Source: Cenococcum geophilum 1.58 (Eukaryota > Ascomycota > Dothideomycetes > Gloniales > Gloniaceae). Taken from it: a stretch of 64,000 nucleotides of DNA. The notes under the pieces are model-generated. The model was not told the DNA's origin and made no database searches. It saw only the letters and a program-made list of their open reading frames with translations. Each line of letters begins with the position of its first letter. The stretch's first letter is position 1. Below, in pieces: positions 1 to 12,165 of this stretch. Location: assembly GCA_001692895.1 (NCBI GenBank), contig KV748180.1, positions 1,048,195-1,112,194 of the forward strand, written 5' to 3'. The position numbers and the translations under genes are program-made.

Positions 1-3000
1 CTTTATATAATTTTAAAAGGTCCTAGTCTAACATAGTCTAACTTCTTACTTAGTTATTAACTTTTAAATTTTTTGTATAGTAGCTATACTTTATCTCCCT
101 CCTTAAGATCTGGTCCCTTAGATCTCTTAGCGTTATAGTATTTTTTTTATTCTTTACTATACTACCTTAGCTATATCCGTAAGGTGTATATAAAGATTTA
201 TTAATATCTCTATTCTTTACTTAGCTGTGCTACTCGTTTTTTTTACTTAACGTAGTAATAATAATGTTCTTAGCTTGTATCTATAATTCGCCTTAAATAG
301 TAATATACCTATTCCTTCTTAAGGTGTTGTATTATATATAAACTATATAACTAGTAATAACAATACCTAATTATTCTGTGTATAATTAATATAATACCTT
401 AGGTACTGTTTTAGCGTCTAGTTTAATCTTTCTATTTATCCGTCTATCTGTGGATAATACGCTATTAATATTACTACGCGAACCCCTTATTTAGCTAAAA
501 ATACCTCCTAAAATACTACTATAAATCTTAGGTCTCTATCTAATATAATCTTTATTAGTGCTCTATATCTTATAAACACTTCTTTAATATAGATTCTAGT
601 AATATCTTCCACTAAGATTTCTTCTATGCATGCTATAAAGTAGCCCTATTTAGTTAACTTATCCACTATTACTAAGATTGCGTTATAATCTTATCCAGTA
701 ATAGGATCTCTTAACTTTAGTAACTTTATAATAAAGTCCTATAATATAACCTCCTATAGTCTCTCTGGTGTTTTAATAGGTTGTAGCCCTCTATATAGCT
801 TATACCTTATTAATTTATTTCTCTAATAATCTAAACATTTTTTTATAACTTATCTTACTAGTCCCCAGATTCCTTAAATAATATACTCTTTTTAAAGTCT
901 TAATACTAAGCCTATAGCTCCATTATGCCCTTATATTATTCCCTTATAGAATTCTTTAACAAATTCTTCTGTAATAGACCTTAAAACATAAGTTACTTCT
1001 CTATTCTCGTACTAGTCTATATTTGGATCCTTACTCTATACCTCTTAGATCTTCTATATCTAATCACTCTTTAGTAATTTGTAGATCTGGCTAATTTCTC
1101 TTATTACTACTATTTTAGGATAATTGTATCTAATTAATCCGTCTTTATCCTTTCGTAATATTGCTCCTAATAATTTCTTGTTATTTTATAGTTTAGCTTT
1201 TCTACTAAGCGTGTCTGCTCTTACATTATCTGTACCCTTAGTATACTAAATCTTAAAATAGTATTCTGCAAGCATCTCTGCCCATCTAACTTGTCTTTAG
1301 TTAAGTTCTTTTATTATTAAGAACCCCGTTAGGTTCTTATAATCTATCTTAACTATAAATAGTTTCTCTATTTCTTATAAGAATGCTCTCTATTCCTTAA
1401 GTGCTGCAACTATACCTAATAACTCTTTATTATAAATGTTATAGTTTAGTTTTAATAGTGTTATCTTTTAACTATAGTATGCTACTAAATGCTATACGTC
1501 CTGGTGCTTCTATAGCAAATATACTCCTAGTATAAAGTCTAATGCGTTTATTTCCACAACTGTATCTAACCCTAATTAGTAGATTTTAAGAATTAGTTCT
1601 TAGGTAAATAGCTCCTTAAGTTTTTGGAATAGCTTCTTTTACTTACTTCCCCATACCTATAGTTCCTCCTTCTTTGTAAGCCTAGTGAAGGGTTTAATAT
1701 TCTTTAACCACTACGCTATAAACCTTCTATAGTAGTTGCAAAACCCTAAAAACGATCTTAACTACGTAACGTTCTCTAGTTCTTACCAACTAACTATAAC
1801 TTCTATCTTCTTTAGGTCTATACTAATATGACCTAGTTTAATAATAAATTCTATAAAATCGGTCTTCCTGGTAAAGAACTTGCATTTCTTAATTATTACT
1901 AGCATCTATTCTTCCTATAGTCTCTTTAAGACCTATTTAACGTGTTCTCTATATTCTTCCTTACTTATTAAGTATATAATAATATTATTAAGGTATACTA
2001 TAACGAACTCATTAAGGTGTTCTTTTAATATACTATTAATCCGCTTCTAGAATGTCGCTAGTACGTTTATAAGCCCGAATTGCATAACTAATGGCTTATA
2101 TAGTCCTTCCTTTAACCTAAAGGCTGCTTTCTATTCGTCGCCTTCCTTAATCCTAATCTAATAGTACGCCCACCTTAGATCTATCTTTATAAAGATTTGC
2201 GTATTACCTATTCTATCTTAGATCTTACTAATTAAGGGTAAAGGATACCTATCCTTTCTAGTAATGCTGTTTAACTATCTATAGTTAATGCATAGTCTTA
2301 GTTTTCTATTCTTCTTTAGTACGAATAGTACTGGATATCCTACTAATAATTACGATGGTCGGATATATCCCTTTCGTAGATTTTCCTAGATAAACTCTTT
2401 TAAGGCTCTTAACTCCTCTTCAGTTAGCTTATAGATTAAAAAGAATTTTAGACTTGTTCCTAGTTCCAACTCTATTTTATAATCCTATACTATATACTCT
2501 AACAGCTTCTTACTTTCTAGTGACTATAACTTTTTACCATACTTATGGTATCTCTTTAGTATATAACTTAATCCTTAATTAGTCTCTTTATAAGTTACTC
2601 TAACTTAGCACCATACTATCTTAGTCTGTTATTATATCTTGCAATATTAAGTATCTTTAATATTAACCTGTCCTGTAACCCAATTAATTCTTAGATTATA
2701 TTTCTGTAACTAAGGTATACCTAATACTACCTTATCCCTTCCCAATGGTAGGATATTAAAAGACATCTTAATTCGTCTTCCTTTAATAGTTAATTAAATA
2801 GGTTCTGTTTTAAGATTAATAATACCTCCTCTATAGGTTATTAGATCTCCTAAAATCGTAACTAATAGATAAGGGTGCTCTTTCTGTCTATGCGGTAGCC
2901 CTATCCTTTTAACTACTACTAGTAAGATATAGTTCCTTATTGCTCTACTATCTATTAGTGCTTTAAACTATTAATCTTACCATTTAACTCGTAAATTTAG

Positions 3001-5476
3001 GTATCGTCCTTAAATTCCTTTAAGGGTTTAAGGCTCTACCACTAGCTCCCTCTAGTCCCGTAGGCCTCTACTTTTCCTAACTATTAGCTACTAGATCCTA
3101 TTGCGCTTAGCTTACTCTTTAGCCAATGCCTAGTTCGCTTTTTATCCTCTATATACTATAGACACGTATTCTCTAGGCATTCCTACTACTGTTATCCCTC
3201 TAGGCATTCTTCCGTAAGAAATCTTCCTAGTTAAAGTACTAACGTTCCTTCTTTTTAACCTTTAATTAGATGCCATCTATATATGTACTTAGCATTCCTA
3301 AATCGCTTTTCGTCTGTTACCTAATATATTCTTATTAAATATTTCCGATTCTTTTCTTTCGGATTCTTACATATGTTATATATATTATTTACGTATGCAA
3401 TCTATACCATTATATAGTGCGCTAGGTGCTTTAGGTTAACTCTTAGTTTATTTTCTTCCTTAAGTTTAAACTTAACCTATAGTAATCTAAACGTTGCAAA
3501 CTCTTTTGCTAAAACTTAGATACGCTATATCTCTCTCTAGTTCTCTAATCGTTCTTCTAGATCCCGTAATGTTATAATTAGTGCTCCTCTAATATAACTT
3601 ATATCTTTTTTAGTAATAGCCTTATCCGTAATAACTCTTTCGTCTAGCTACTTATAGAAGTTTTCCTATTTATTATTACGTCGCTACCTATACTACTTTT
3701 GGTACAGCTCCGTAAGTATATATAACTTATATATAAGGAAGTACCTCTTTATTACTGCATCGTTACAACCTTTAGTATATCGTTCTGCAAACCTAGTTAG
3801 AATCCCTAGATCCTCTTTTTATTCCAGTTCGTCTAACCATTTTACTCTTAGTGTGCCTACTCTTAGCCTATTAGTGATTTTCCGTACAAGTTCTCTGTCT
3901 CTTATACGTTCTAGTATACTAGATCTCTGGTTTAACTTGTGCTCTTACTATATAATAATTCTTGCTCTAAACTTATCCGTAGTTTCTTAGTATCTACGTC
4001 TTATAGCTAGATCCTTAAAGTCTTCTTACTTCTTAATTATAGTATTATTATTTTTAACTTTAAACACTTTGTTTATTTGGTAAGTCTTCTAAATCTATAT
4101 ATCTATCTCCTAGTCTAACTGCTATTTATATTACAGATTCTCTAATCCGTATAAAAGTCTCTTACTTCTTACTTATAGGTGTCCTTATTCGTTCTTTAAA
4201 ATCTTAGTGCCCTAGGAATCTTTATCCCGTGCTTATTCGTTTATTTCTAAACTAAGCTGCTGCCCTTTCCCATTAGTTGTCGTCCATTATAGGTTCTTGG
4301 GTGTGCCTTATCTCATCTTAAGAATCTTAGTCATCTCTTATCTTATCCTAAGAATCTTAAGCCTGTGGCCTTTTGCCTTTATTAAGTGGTAAGCTAGCAC
4401 TAGCTTCTGTCTTAAGCTTGCTTAATCTTATATAGATACTACTCCTGCCGTCTTATAAAGCGATAGACATCATATCTAACGGAGTCTCGATCCCCGCTAC
4501 TGTCTTAGCTTCTATAGCTAATTTAATCTCTACTTCTGGTGTAATTTCTCTAAGGTCTATATACTCCTAGTAAGCTACCCTTATTACCTTATTATTAGTA
4601 AACGCTTCACCTATGTTAAATTTATTATCCTTAATGTCCGATCTACGTATTAGTTCGTTAGTTTCTTTAAGTCCTCTTAACTCTAGCTCTTATGGCCAAT
4701 AGCTTGCGCCATACTTAACTTCCTTATAAATTAGGTATACGTTATTATAACAAAACGTAAAACTTCTAATTAAATATTCTTTTGTTCCTTATAGTACACT
4801 ATCGTCCCTCTATACGTATGTGTCTTTTACTAGCCTAGTTCCCTTTACCGCATAATATCTCTAACTATCTTTGTAGTTTTTAGCAAAATAACCCTATTTT
4901 CCGCAATTTATGTAAGCTCTATTTTTAAACCATTTGTTCTGCTATAGAGTCCGCTTAAACATCTTCTTTTACTAAGATCCTTAGTTTAGCCTCTGCTCCG
5001 TAGTCCTATAATTACTTAATCCTTAACCTCTAGGTTTCCATAGTTGTTTCCATCTTTTAGATTCTTTAGTACCGCTTAGGTCCATTAGCTCTAGTCTGCC
5101 ATTCTATAGTTTTTAACTCTATATCGGTCGTTGCGTGCTCTATACCTTATATAACTATAGGACTCTATCTTGCCCTTTTTTAGCTAGCTCCCTTTAGTAG
5201 ATCCTATTGTCGATCTTTATCGCTTAATCTATTAATTCCTATAAGGTGTCCGCATCTTCCATTAGGATAATCGCGTCCTATACTTTTACCTTAAGCCCTT
5301 ACTTATACTGTGCTATAAGCGCCTTATTATTCCATTTAACTTATATAGTAAATGTTTAAAACTATGTCGTGTACTCGATTACTAAAGTCCTTTATAGTAA
5401 GTTCTGTAACTTTCTTTCTGCTATAGTTGTTGCTTCTAAATCTCTAAACATTTATATTAGTTGCTCCGCGAATCCT

Positions 5477-5730
5477 GTAAGGGTTATTTTGGCCCTTACT
5501 CGGCTGCATCGCCTAGGGGCTCTAAGGGGTAGCCAAGGCCTAGCCGAAGGCTAGGCTTGGCACCTCCTTATAAGCACCTCGGGCTTGCAGCCCTTCCCTC
5601 CTCATCGGTTCGTCTCAGTACGAGGCTATTGCCTACCCTCATTACCATATCGTCCTCTTCCATCGACTCCCTATGTGACTCATGCTCGGCTTGCCTACTC
5701 CCTACCATATACCCTAGTAATACTGCCTTA
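5477..5730. mobile_element. hAT-like MITE inserted in Gyp-A copy 1
   Basis: A 254-bp block of normal base composition interrupts the RIP-mutated Gyp-A sequence. Copy 3 (around 46,790-46,820) lacks it and gives the empty site. It is flanked by CGAATCCT (5469-5476) and CAAATCCT (5731-5738), an 8-bp duplication with one RIP-type mismatch. Its ends are GTAAGG and CCTTA(C), short inverted repeats. An 8-bp TSD with short TIRs is characteristic of hAT elements. It encodes no transposase, and internal inverted repeats are visible around 5,510-5,570. Small ORFs across it are not credible genes. The family assignment rests on TSD length only. Confidence 0.7.
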
Positions 5731-6220
5731 CAAATCCTCCCTAACTAGAGAATATAAATCACACTTCCTAATTAGTGGTGGCTATGCCGTTGGCCTATAC
5801 CTCGGTAAGGTAAGGTTTAAACCACTTAAGTGCTTATCCCGTTAGGAATAGTCCTATGTACGCTACTTAATCCATAAATATTAGTAGCTTTGCTACTTCT
5901 TATATAACCTTAAAATGTATCTATATTAGAAATCCCTTAAGCTTTAACTTCTTACCTACAAATCTCTTAATTAATAGTAACTTAATCTTTGCTGCTTTAA
6001 CCGCATTAAGTCTTTCTTTAAGTCTTTTGTTATTATCGTTTAATTAATTAACTATTTCCTATAACTATCCAACCGTAACTAGTTGCGAATTAGTGTCTTG
6101 CATACTTATATCGCCACTCGTTCTTAAGGTAGTTACTACTATTAACGGCGTTGTAACTGGTGCTTTCGGTAGCATATTGTTTAACTCTTTTTTATTAATA
6201 CCGTAATTAGGTAGTAAATA

Positions 6221-6622
6221 TGTAATAAAGCCTTATAGTAGGTACTACGGTAAACTTGTTAATGGGCTAGGTATATAGGTAAGAATAATAGTTAATAACG
6301 TAAATATAACTAGTGGAGTGGTTACCTAACAGATTAACTCCAATTATATTCTAAGATTTACTATAAAGAAAGGAACTATCTAGGTAGGGACTAAGGTCCT
6401 TTAAATACACAAACTACGCCTAAGAAAGTCCTTACTCTATTTACTCTATCTATTCTATCTACTCCGCTATAGATTATATAGATTATATTATGTGACCTTA
6501 GTTACTATTCCTCGTTATATAGTTCTACTAGTTCTATCCTAGACCGTGCCTGTATTAACTAACTAGCTTCTTCTAACTCTTCTCCAAGTAGTCGTAATAT
6601 TGTACTTAAAGCGTCCGTAATA
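6221..6622 (-). repeat. 5' LTR of Gyp-A copy 1
   Basis: This 402-bp LTR reads TGTAATAAAG at its left edge and CCGTAATA at its right edge, so in element sense it runs TATTACGGACGC to CTTTATTACA. It matches the LTRs at 7062-7467, 16557-16937, 39770-40194 and 47297-47720 in the opposite or same orientation. Confidence 0.85.
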
Positions 6623-6808
6623 AAAAACCCTTCCTTACCTTATATATAGACTCCTCCTTTCCTATAAGGATTTGTCTATATATATAATATACCCTATTAT
6701 TCTATTAATTAGACTTCCTATCTATATCTTTACCTTATATTTAAATCCTTATTAATTCCCTTAGAAGGATAGCCGGTTTAATTTTTCTATAATACCTCTT
6801 AAAAACCC
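6623..6808. other. RIP-mutated spacer between Gyp-A pieces
   Basis: This is a 186-bp AT-rich stretch between the LTR of copy 1 and the next Gyp-A LTR fragment. I recognise no element in it. The octamer AAAAACCC occurs at each end (6623-6630 and 6801-6808), which may be chance. Confidence 0.4.
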
Positions 6809-6955
6809 TATAATAAAGCATTATAGGAAATACTACGGTGAACTTATTAATAGGTTAGGTATATAGGTAAACAAATAATTAATATAAGGTATAGATTAAG
6901 TACCTAATAGATTAATTCTAATTGTATTTTATAATTTACTATAAAAAGAGAACTA
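6809..6955 (-). repeat. Gyp-A LTR fragment
   Basis: The sequence starts TATAATAAAGC and parallels the left part of the LTR at 6221-6622 for about 145 bp. It then passes directly into Gyp-A internal sequence (6956-7061), so this is a rearranged relic rather than an intact solo LTR. Boundaries are approximate on the right. Confidence 0.7.
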
Positions 6956-7061
6956 GCTCCCTTTAGTTCTATAGGCCTCTCCTTTTCCTAACTATTAGCT
7001 TAATTCTAACTATACTTAATCCGCTTTCTGCTAATACTTTATTTATTTCTTTTTCTCTATA
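6956..7061 (-). mobile_element. Gyp-A internal fragment, left part (host of copy 2)
   Basis: This stretch parallels 3,050-3,160 of Gyp-A copy 1 (the gag/protease side, minus strand) and ends at CTATA, the TSD of copy 2. The same fragment resumes at 16938. Copy 2 therefore inserted into an older, inverted Gyp-A relic. Confidence 0.75.
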
Positions 7062-7467
7062 TATTACGGACCTTATATCGGCAGTAGTAGCACTACTAAG
7101 GAGAGATATAAACGGACTAGTGGTAGAAGTACAGGAGGTGCTGAAACCAGTTAAACTATGGGATAAGAGGTAACTAAGTTATATAGTTAGTTACGTTATA
7201 AGTTTAAAACATAGGAACGTAATATACCGACGTATTTAACGTACTAACGTATTTAGTATATTTCTTAGGCATAGTATTATATATTTAAAGGACTACAGTC
7301 CCTACTTAGATAGTTCTCTTCTTTATAGTAAATCTTAGAATATAAGTAGAGTTAATCTATTAGGCAACTACTCCACTAGTTATTATTACGTTATTAACTT
7401 CTTATTTACCTATATACCCAGCCCATTAATAAGTCTACCGTAGTTCTTACTATAAGGCTTTGTTATA
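7062..7467 (+). repeat. 5' LTR of Gyp-A copy 2
   Basis: This 406-bp LTR has the edges TATTACGGACC and GCTTTGTTATA. It pairs with 16557-16937, sharing for example the stretch ending at TATAAGGCTT. Confidence 0.88.
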
Positions 7468-10385
7468 TATTTACTACTAAGGTTACAGTATTAACAAAGT
7501 TAAATAATATACCACTAAAAGCACTAGCCACGACGCCGTTAACGGCAGTAACTACTTTAAGATTAGGTAATAACACTAGTATAGTAGATACTAACTTATA
7601 ACTAGTTATAGTTAGATAGTTATAGGAAATAGTTAATTAATTAATAGACAATAATAAGATACTTAAAGAAAGAATTAATAGAATCGGAGCAGCTAAGGTT
7701 AAGCTACTATTAATTAAGCGATTCTTAGGGGAGAAGTTAAAACTTAATGGATTTCTTACGTAAATATACTTTAAGGTTATATAGGAGGGAATAAAGCTAG
7801 CAATATCTATAGACTAAGTAGCCTATGCAGGATTGTTCCTAATAGGGAGGGTACTTAAGTAATTTAAACCCTATCTTATAGAGGCATAAGAATATAGTAT
7901 AGCAACTTCTAATTAAAAAGTATAATATATATTTGCTAGCTAAAATAGGTTTGCGGAATAATTAACGCAGATATTTAGAGACCTAAAAGTAACTACTATA
8001 GTAAAATAAAAGCTTTAAAACCTAGTATAACAAACCTTAGCAATTAAGTATATAACGCAGTTTTAAATATTAGCTATATAGGTTAAATAGAATAATAAGG
8101 CGCTTATAGTATAGTATAAATAAGGACTTAAAGCAAAAGTCTAGAACGTAATTATCCTAATAGAAGATATAGAAACCCTATAAGATCTAATTAATTAAGT
8201 AATTAAAATTAATAATAGAATCTACTAGAGGGAATAGACTAAGAAAGGTTAGAATAGAGTTCTATAGTTATATAAGGCGTAAAGTACGCAATAATAAAGT
8301 TAAAGTTAAAAACTATAGTATAGTGTAGAACTAATAGACCTAAGTAGTATTAAAGAATCTAGAAGATAGAATAAGAAACTATAAAAACCTAGAAGTTAAG
8401 GATTAAGTAATTATAAGACTGGGGGGTAGAGGCTAAACTAGGGATCTTAGTAGCAGAAAATATTTAGGCGGACTCTATAGCAAGAAAAATAGTTTAAAGA
8501 AGGAGCTTATATAAATTATAGAAAATAAGGTTATTTTTATTAAAGACTATAAAAGTAGTTAAAGTTACTATATAGTAAAAGAAATAAAACTAGTAGATAA
8601 TATATACGTATAGAGGGATAATAATATGCTATAAGGAATAAAGGAATGTTCGATTAAAAGTTTTACGTTTTATTATAATAACGCATACCAAATTTATAAG
8701 GACGCTAAGTATAGCGTAAGCTATTAGCTATAGGAGCTAAAATTATTAAAGTTTAAAGGAATCAATAAACTATCTCATAGATTAGATATTAAGGACGATA
8801 AATTTAATATAGGCGAAATATTTAGCACTAATAAGGCAATAAAGGCAGCTTACTAGGAGTATATAAACTTTAGAGAAGTTGTAATAAAAGTAGAGACTAA
8901 GACTACTATAAAATGGGGGTTGGTAATAGAAATTATAATACTATGAAATATAGCATCCATCGCTTTATAAGAAGGAAGGAGAAACATTTAAGAAAAAGGA
9001 TTAAGTAAGTAGATAACTGCTAGTGCTAGCTTACTACATAATAAAGGCAAAAGGCCACAGGCTTAAGATTCTTAAGAAGAGATAAGATATGCTTAAGGAC
9101 CTATAATAGACGACAACCGATAGAGCAGAGTAACGGCTTAGTTTAGTAATATATAAATAAGCTTAAGACGAAGTTTCCTAAAGGCATAAGATTCTTAAAA
9201 CGAGATAAGTAAGATTTAAAATTCTTAAGATAAGATAAGAATACTATAGAAGCCTAGTTAGACTAAGGCTAGAGCTAGGCTTAAAAAAAGCAAGCTTAGG
9301 ATTAAGAGTTCTATAGGACTAAGATTTTAATATATAAATAAGGACTATTAAGAAAATTAACACTAAGATTAAGAAGTAGGAAAATTTTAAGGATCTACTT
9401 ATAAGGCAAAAAACAAAAGAAACTATAGAGGAATTTAGATAAAGAATCCTTATATAGTAAGAATAGAAACTAAACTAGAGATCTAGTATACTAGGTCGTA
9501 CTAGGGATAGAGTACCTATATAAAGAATAACTAATAGGCCTAAGATAGGCACGCTAAGAGCAAAATAGCTTACTAAACTAAAATAAGAAGAGGATCTAAA
9601 AATCCCTACTAAATTTAAAGAATAATATATAAAGGGCTATTATAATATAGTAATAAGAAGATACTTCCTTATAGATAAGCCGTATATACTCTAATAGCTA
9701 TACTAAAAGTAGTATAGGCAGCAATATAATAATAAGTGGGAAGATTTTTATATATAGTTAGATAAGCGAGTTATCTAGGACCACCCTATTATAGAAAAAG
9801 CTATAAGTTATATTAAGGGAGCCTTAATTATAACGTTAAAGGATCTAGAGGAATAATTAGAGGACTAAAAAAGCAAAAGGCATATCTTAGTACCCGCGAA
9901 TAAAGTTATAATATTTAGATTAATATAATAGAGGTTTAAACTTAAGGATAAAGACGAGTTAAGAATTAACCTAAAGCACCTAGTATATTATACGCTATTA
10001 TAGATTATATACGTAGATAATATATACAATATATATAAAAATAAAAAATAAAAAAATTAGAAGTACCCTACATCGGGAAAATATGGTACCCTTTCAATGG
10101 CCTTAATAGCTGGTGGTTGACGCAATTGGCGCGCAGTTAAGGTCATTTGGCAACTTAACCGACTAGCCTATATCGTGTTTTTTTGACACGCAGCCTGCGC
10201 GCAGCCTACGTATAACCTACGCGTAACCTACCAGCAATCTACGCATTTGGTAACTATAATTATATTTACCTCTTTTATACTAATAGCATATTTTAAATAA
10301 ATAAAAGCTANTTTAAAGCTATTTATAAGGCTAGCAAAATAAATATTATTATTTTAGATAATTTAATATAATATAGCGATGGTTC

Positions 10386-10650
10386 TCTTCTACCTATCTA
10401 CCTATTAACTTACTTACCTACCTATATTGCCTACCTATCTACATTGCCTACCTATCTGCATCGCCTACCTATTTATATCTACTTGCCTGTCTATATCTAC
10501 TTACCTATCTATATCTACTTACCTGTCTATATCTACCTACCTATCTATATCTGCTTGCCTGTCTACATTTACTTATCTATCTATATCTGCCTACCTATCT
10601 ATATCTACCTACCCGTTAGTATCTCCCTATTTATGCCTACCTATCTATGC
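10386..10650. repeat. 18-bp tandem array (CTATCTATATCTACTTAC type)
   Basis: Imperfect 18-bp units such as CTATCTATATCTACTTAC and CTGTCTATATCTACCTAC run head to tail through about 10,470-10,620, with shorter CTACCTAT units on either side. The open frames here are a by-product of the repeat. Confidence 0.85.
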
Positions 10651-10686
10651 TACCTTAATTTAATTAATCGATTGAATCGTTTATAG

Positions 10687-11170
10687 TGTTCGCTGGCTAG
10701 TCGTTGTTGTCTGGCTCTGGTAATAGTCGTCTGGTTCTAGCGATAGTCGTCTAACTTTGGAGACGGTCGTCTGGTTTTAGCGACGGTCGTCTAGTTCTAG
10801 CGACGGTCGTCTGGCTCTGGCGACAGTCGTCTGGTTTTGGCGACAGTCGTCTAACTCTAGAGACGGTCGTCTGGTTTTGGCGACGGTCGTCTGGTTCTGG
10901 TAACGGTCGTCTAGTTCTAGTAACGGTCGTCTGGTTCTGGCGACGGTCGTCTAGTTCTAGCGACAGTTGTCTGGCTCTGGCGATAGTCGTCTGGCTCTAA
11001 CGACGGTCGTCTGGTTCTGGCGACGGTCGTCTGGCTCTGGCGACGATCGTCTGGTTCTGGTAACCGGTCGTCTGGTTCTGGGTAACGGTCGTCTGGTTCT
11101 GGTAACGGTCGTCTAGTTCTGGCGACGGTCGTCTAGTTCTAGCGATAGTTATCTAGTTCTAGCAACGGTC
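10687..11170. repeat. 20-bp tandem array (GTCGTCTGGTTCTGGCGACG type)
   Basis: About 24 units of 20 bp, three per 60 bases, vary at a few sites (GGCGACGG, AGCGATAG, GGTAACGG). The same unit appears as a four-copy array at 31,545-31,625 in member 2. Confidence 0.9.
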
Positions 11171-11295
11171 CTCTGCTGGCTGCCGTTCTAGTGCCTCCTA
11201 GGTAGGGAGGATGTAAGGAAGGAAGGGAAGGGTAAAAATAAGGCGCTATATAGGCAGAGACACGTGTAGACGCTATCGGGAATATAAGCGGGGAC

Positions 11296-11805
11296 CCGAT
11301 GCAGAGCTTCGTGTAGAGCTCCGTACGCAGAGCTTTACGTAGAGCTTCGCGCAGAGCCTTGTGCAGAGCCTCTGTACGTAGAGCTTCGTATAGAGCTTCG
11401 TGTAGAGCTTCGTGTAGAGCCTCCGTATGCAGAGCTTCGCGCAGAGCCTCGGTGCAGAGCTTCGTGTAGAGCCTCCGTACGCAGAGCTTCGCGCAGAGCC
11501 TCGTGCAGAGCTTCGTGCAGAGCTTCGTGCAGAGCCTCCGTACGCAGAGCCTCGCGCAGAGCCTCGTGCAGAGCCTCTGTACGTAGAGCTTCGTGCAGAG
11601 CTTCGTGCAGAGCTTCGTGCAGAGCTTCGTGCAGAGCTTCGTGCAGAGCTTCGTGCAGAGCTTCGTGCAGAGCTTCGTGCAGAGCTTCGTGCAGAGCTTC
11701 ATGCAGAGCCTCTATGCGCAGAGCTTCGTGCAGAGCCTCTGTACGCAGAGCTTCGTGTAGAGCTTCGTGTAGAGCCTCATGCAGAGCCTCGTGCAGAGCC
11801 TCTAA
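11296..11805. repeat. 12-bp tandem array (AGAGCTTCGTGC type)
   Basis: About 40 units of 12 bp, with interspersed 14-15 bp variants (AGAGCCTCCGTACGC), are nearly identical between 11,585 and 11,705. Because 12 is divisible by 3, both strands remain open here (repeat peptides of the AELR and KLCT type). They are not credible genes. Confidence 0.92.
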
Positions 11806-11929
11806 GTAATAAGACTATATAAGATTGTATAAGATTATATTAGATAGTATATAATAGTTAAATATATAGCATATAACTTTACCTTAATTGCATATTAAGA
11901 AATATACAGTTACCTTTTAAAGTTGCTAA

Positions 11930-12165
11930 GTAGGTTAACTGCGTATTATTTAACTTTTAAATATATTAAGTTAGTTAATTGCGTGTTAATTACGTATTAA
12001 GTTAGTTAAATTGCGTGTTAAGTTAGTTAATTGCGTATTAAGTTGGTTAAATTACGTATTAAGTTAGTTAATTGCGTGTTAAGTTGGTTAAATTGCGTAT
12101 TAAGTTAGTTAAATGCGTGTTAAGTTAGTTAATTGCGTGTCAAGTTAGTTAAATTGCATGTCAAT
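11930..12165. repeat. 20-bp AT-rich tandem array (TTAAGTTAGTTAATTGCGTG type)
   Basis: About eleven units of 19-21 bp alternate GCGTGTTAAG and GCGTATTAAG endings. The array lies just inside the right terminal repeat of member 1. Confidence 0.85.

Larger units (their letters stand above)
1..6622 (-). mobile_element. Gyp-A copy 1: Ty3/gypsy chromovirus fossil, 3' end outside window
   Basis: This is a degenerate Ty3/gypsy retrotransposon read on the minus strand. Its right end is a 5' LTR (6221-6622), and its left end, with the 3' LTR, lies outside the window. Position 1 aligns by eye with about 41,216 in copy 3 (39770-47720), and the two stay parallel throughout. From right to left the parts are gag with a zinc-knuckle region near 4.9 kb, protease, reverse transcriptase (box near 2.0 kb), RNase H and integrase, ending in the integrase tail at the window edge. 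The RT-RH-IN order places it in Ty3/gypsy. It is heavily RIP-mutated with very many breaks and no coding frame survives. A small DNA element (5477-5730) has inserted into it. Old; LTR dating is not meaningful under RIP. Confidence 0.9.

Noticed and set aside
5369-5845. Short overlapping plus-strand frames
   Set aside because: They cross the hAT-like MITE and its RIP-mutated host, with no domain and no consistent start.
10427-10686. Two overlapping frames rich in Ile, Tyr and Ser
   Set aside because: Translation of an 18-bp tandem array; no independent support.
11139-11822. Long open frames on both strands (187 and 131 codons) with KLCT and AELR repeats
   Set aside because: They follow from a 12-bp tandem array, which keeps the same frame open on both strands. 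There is no domain or start context.
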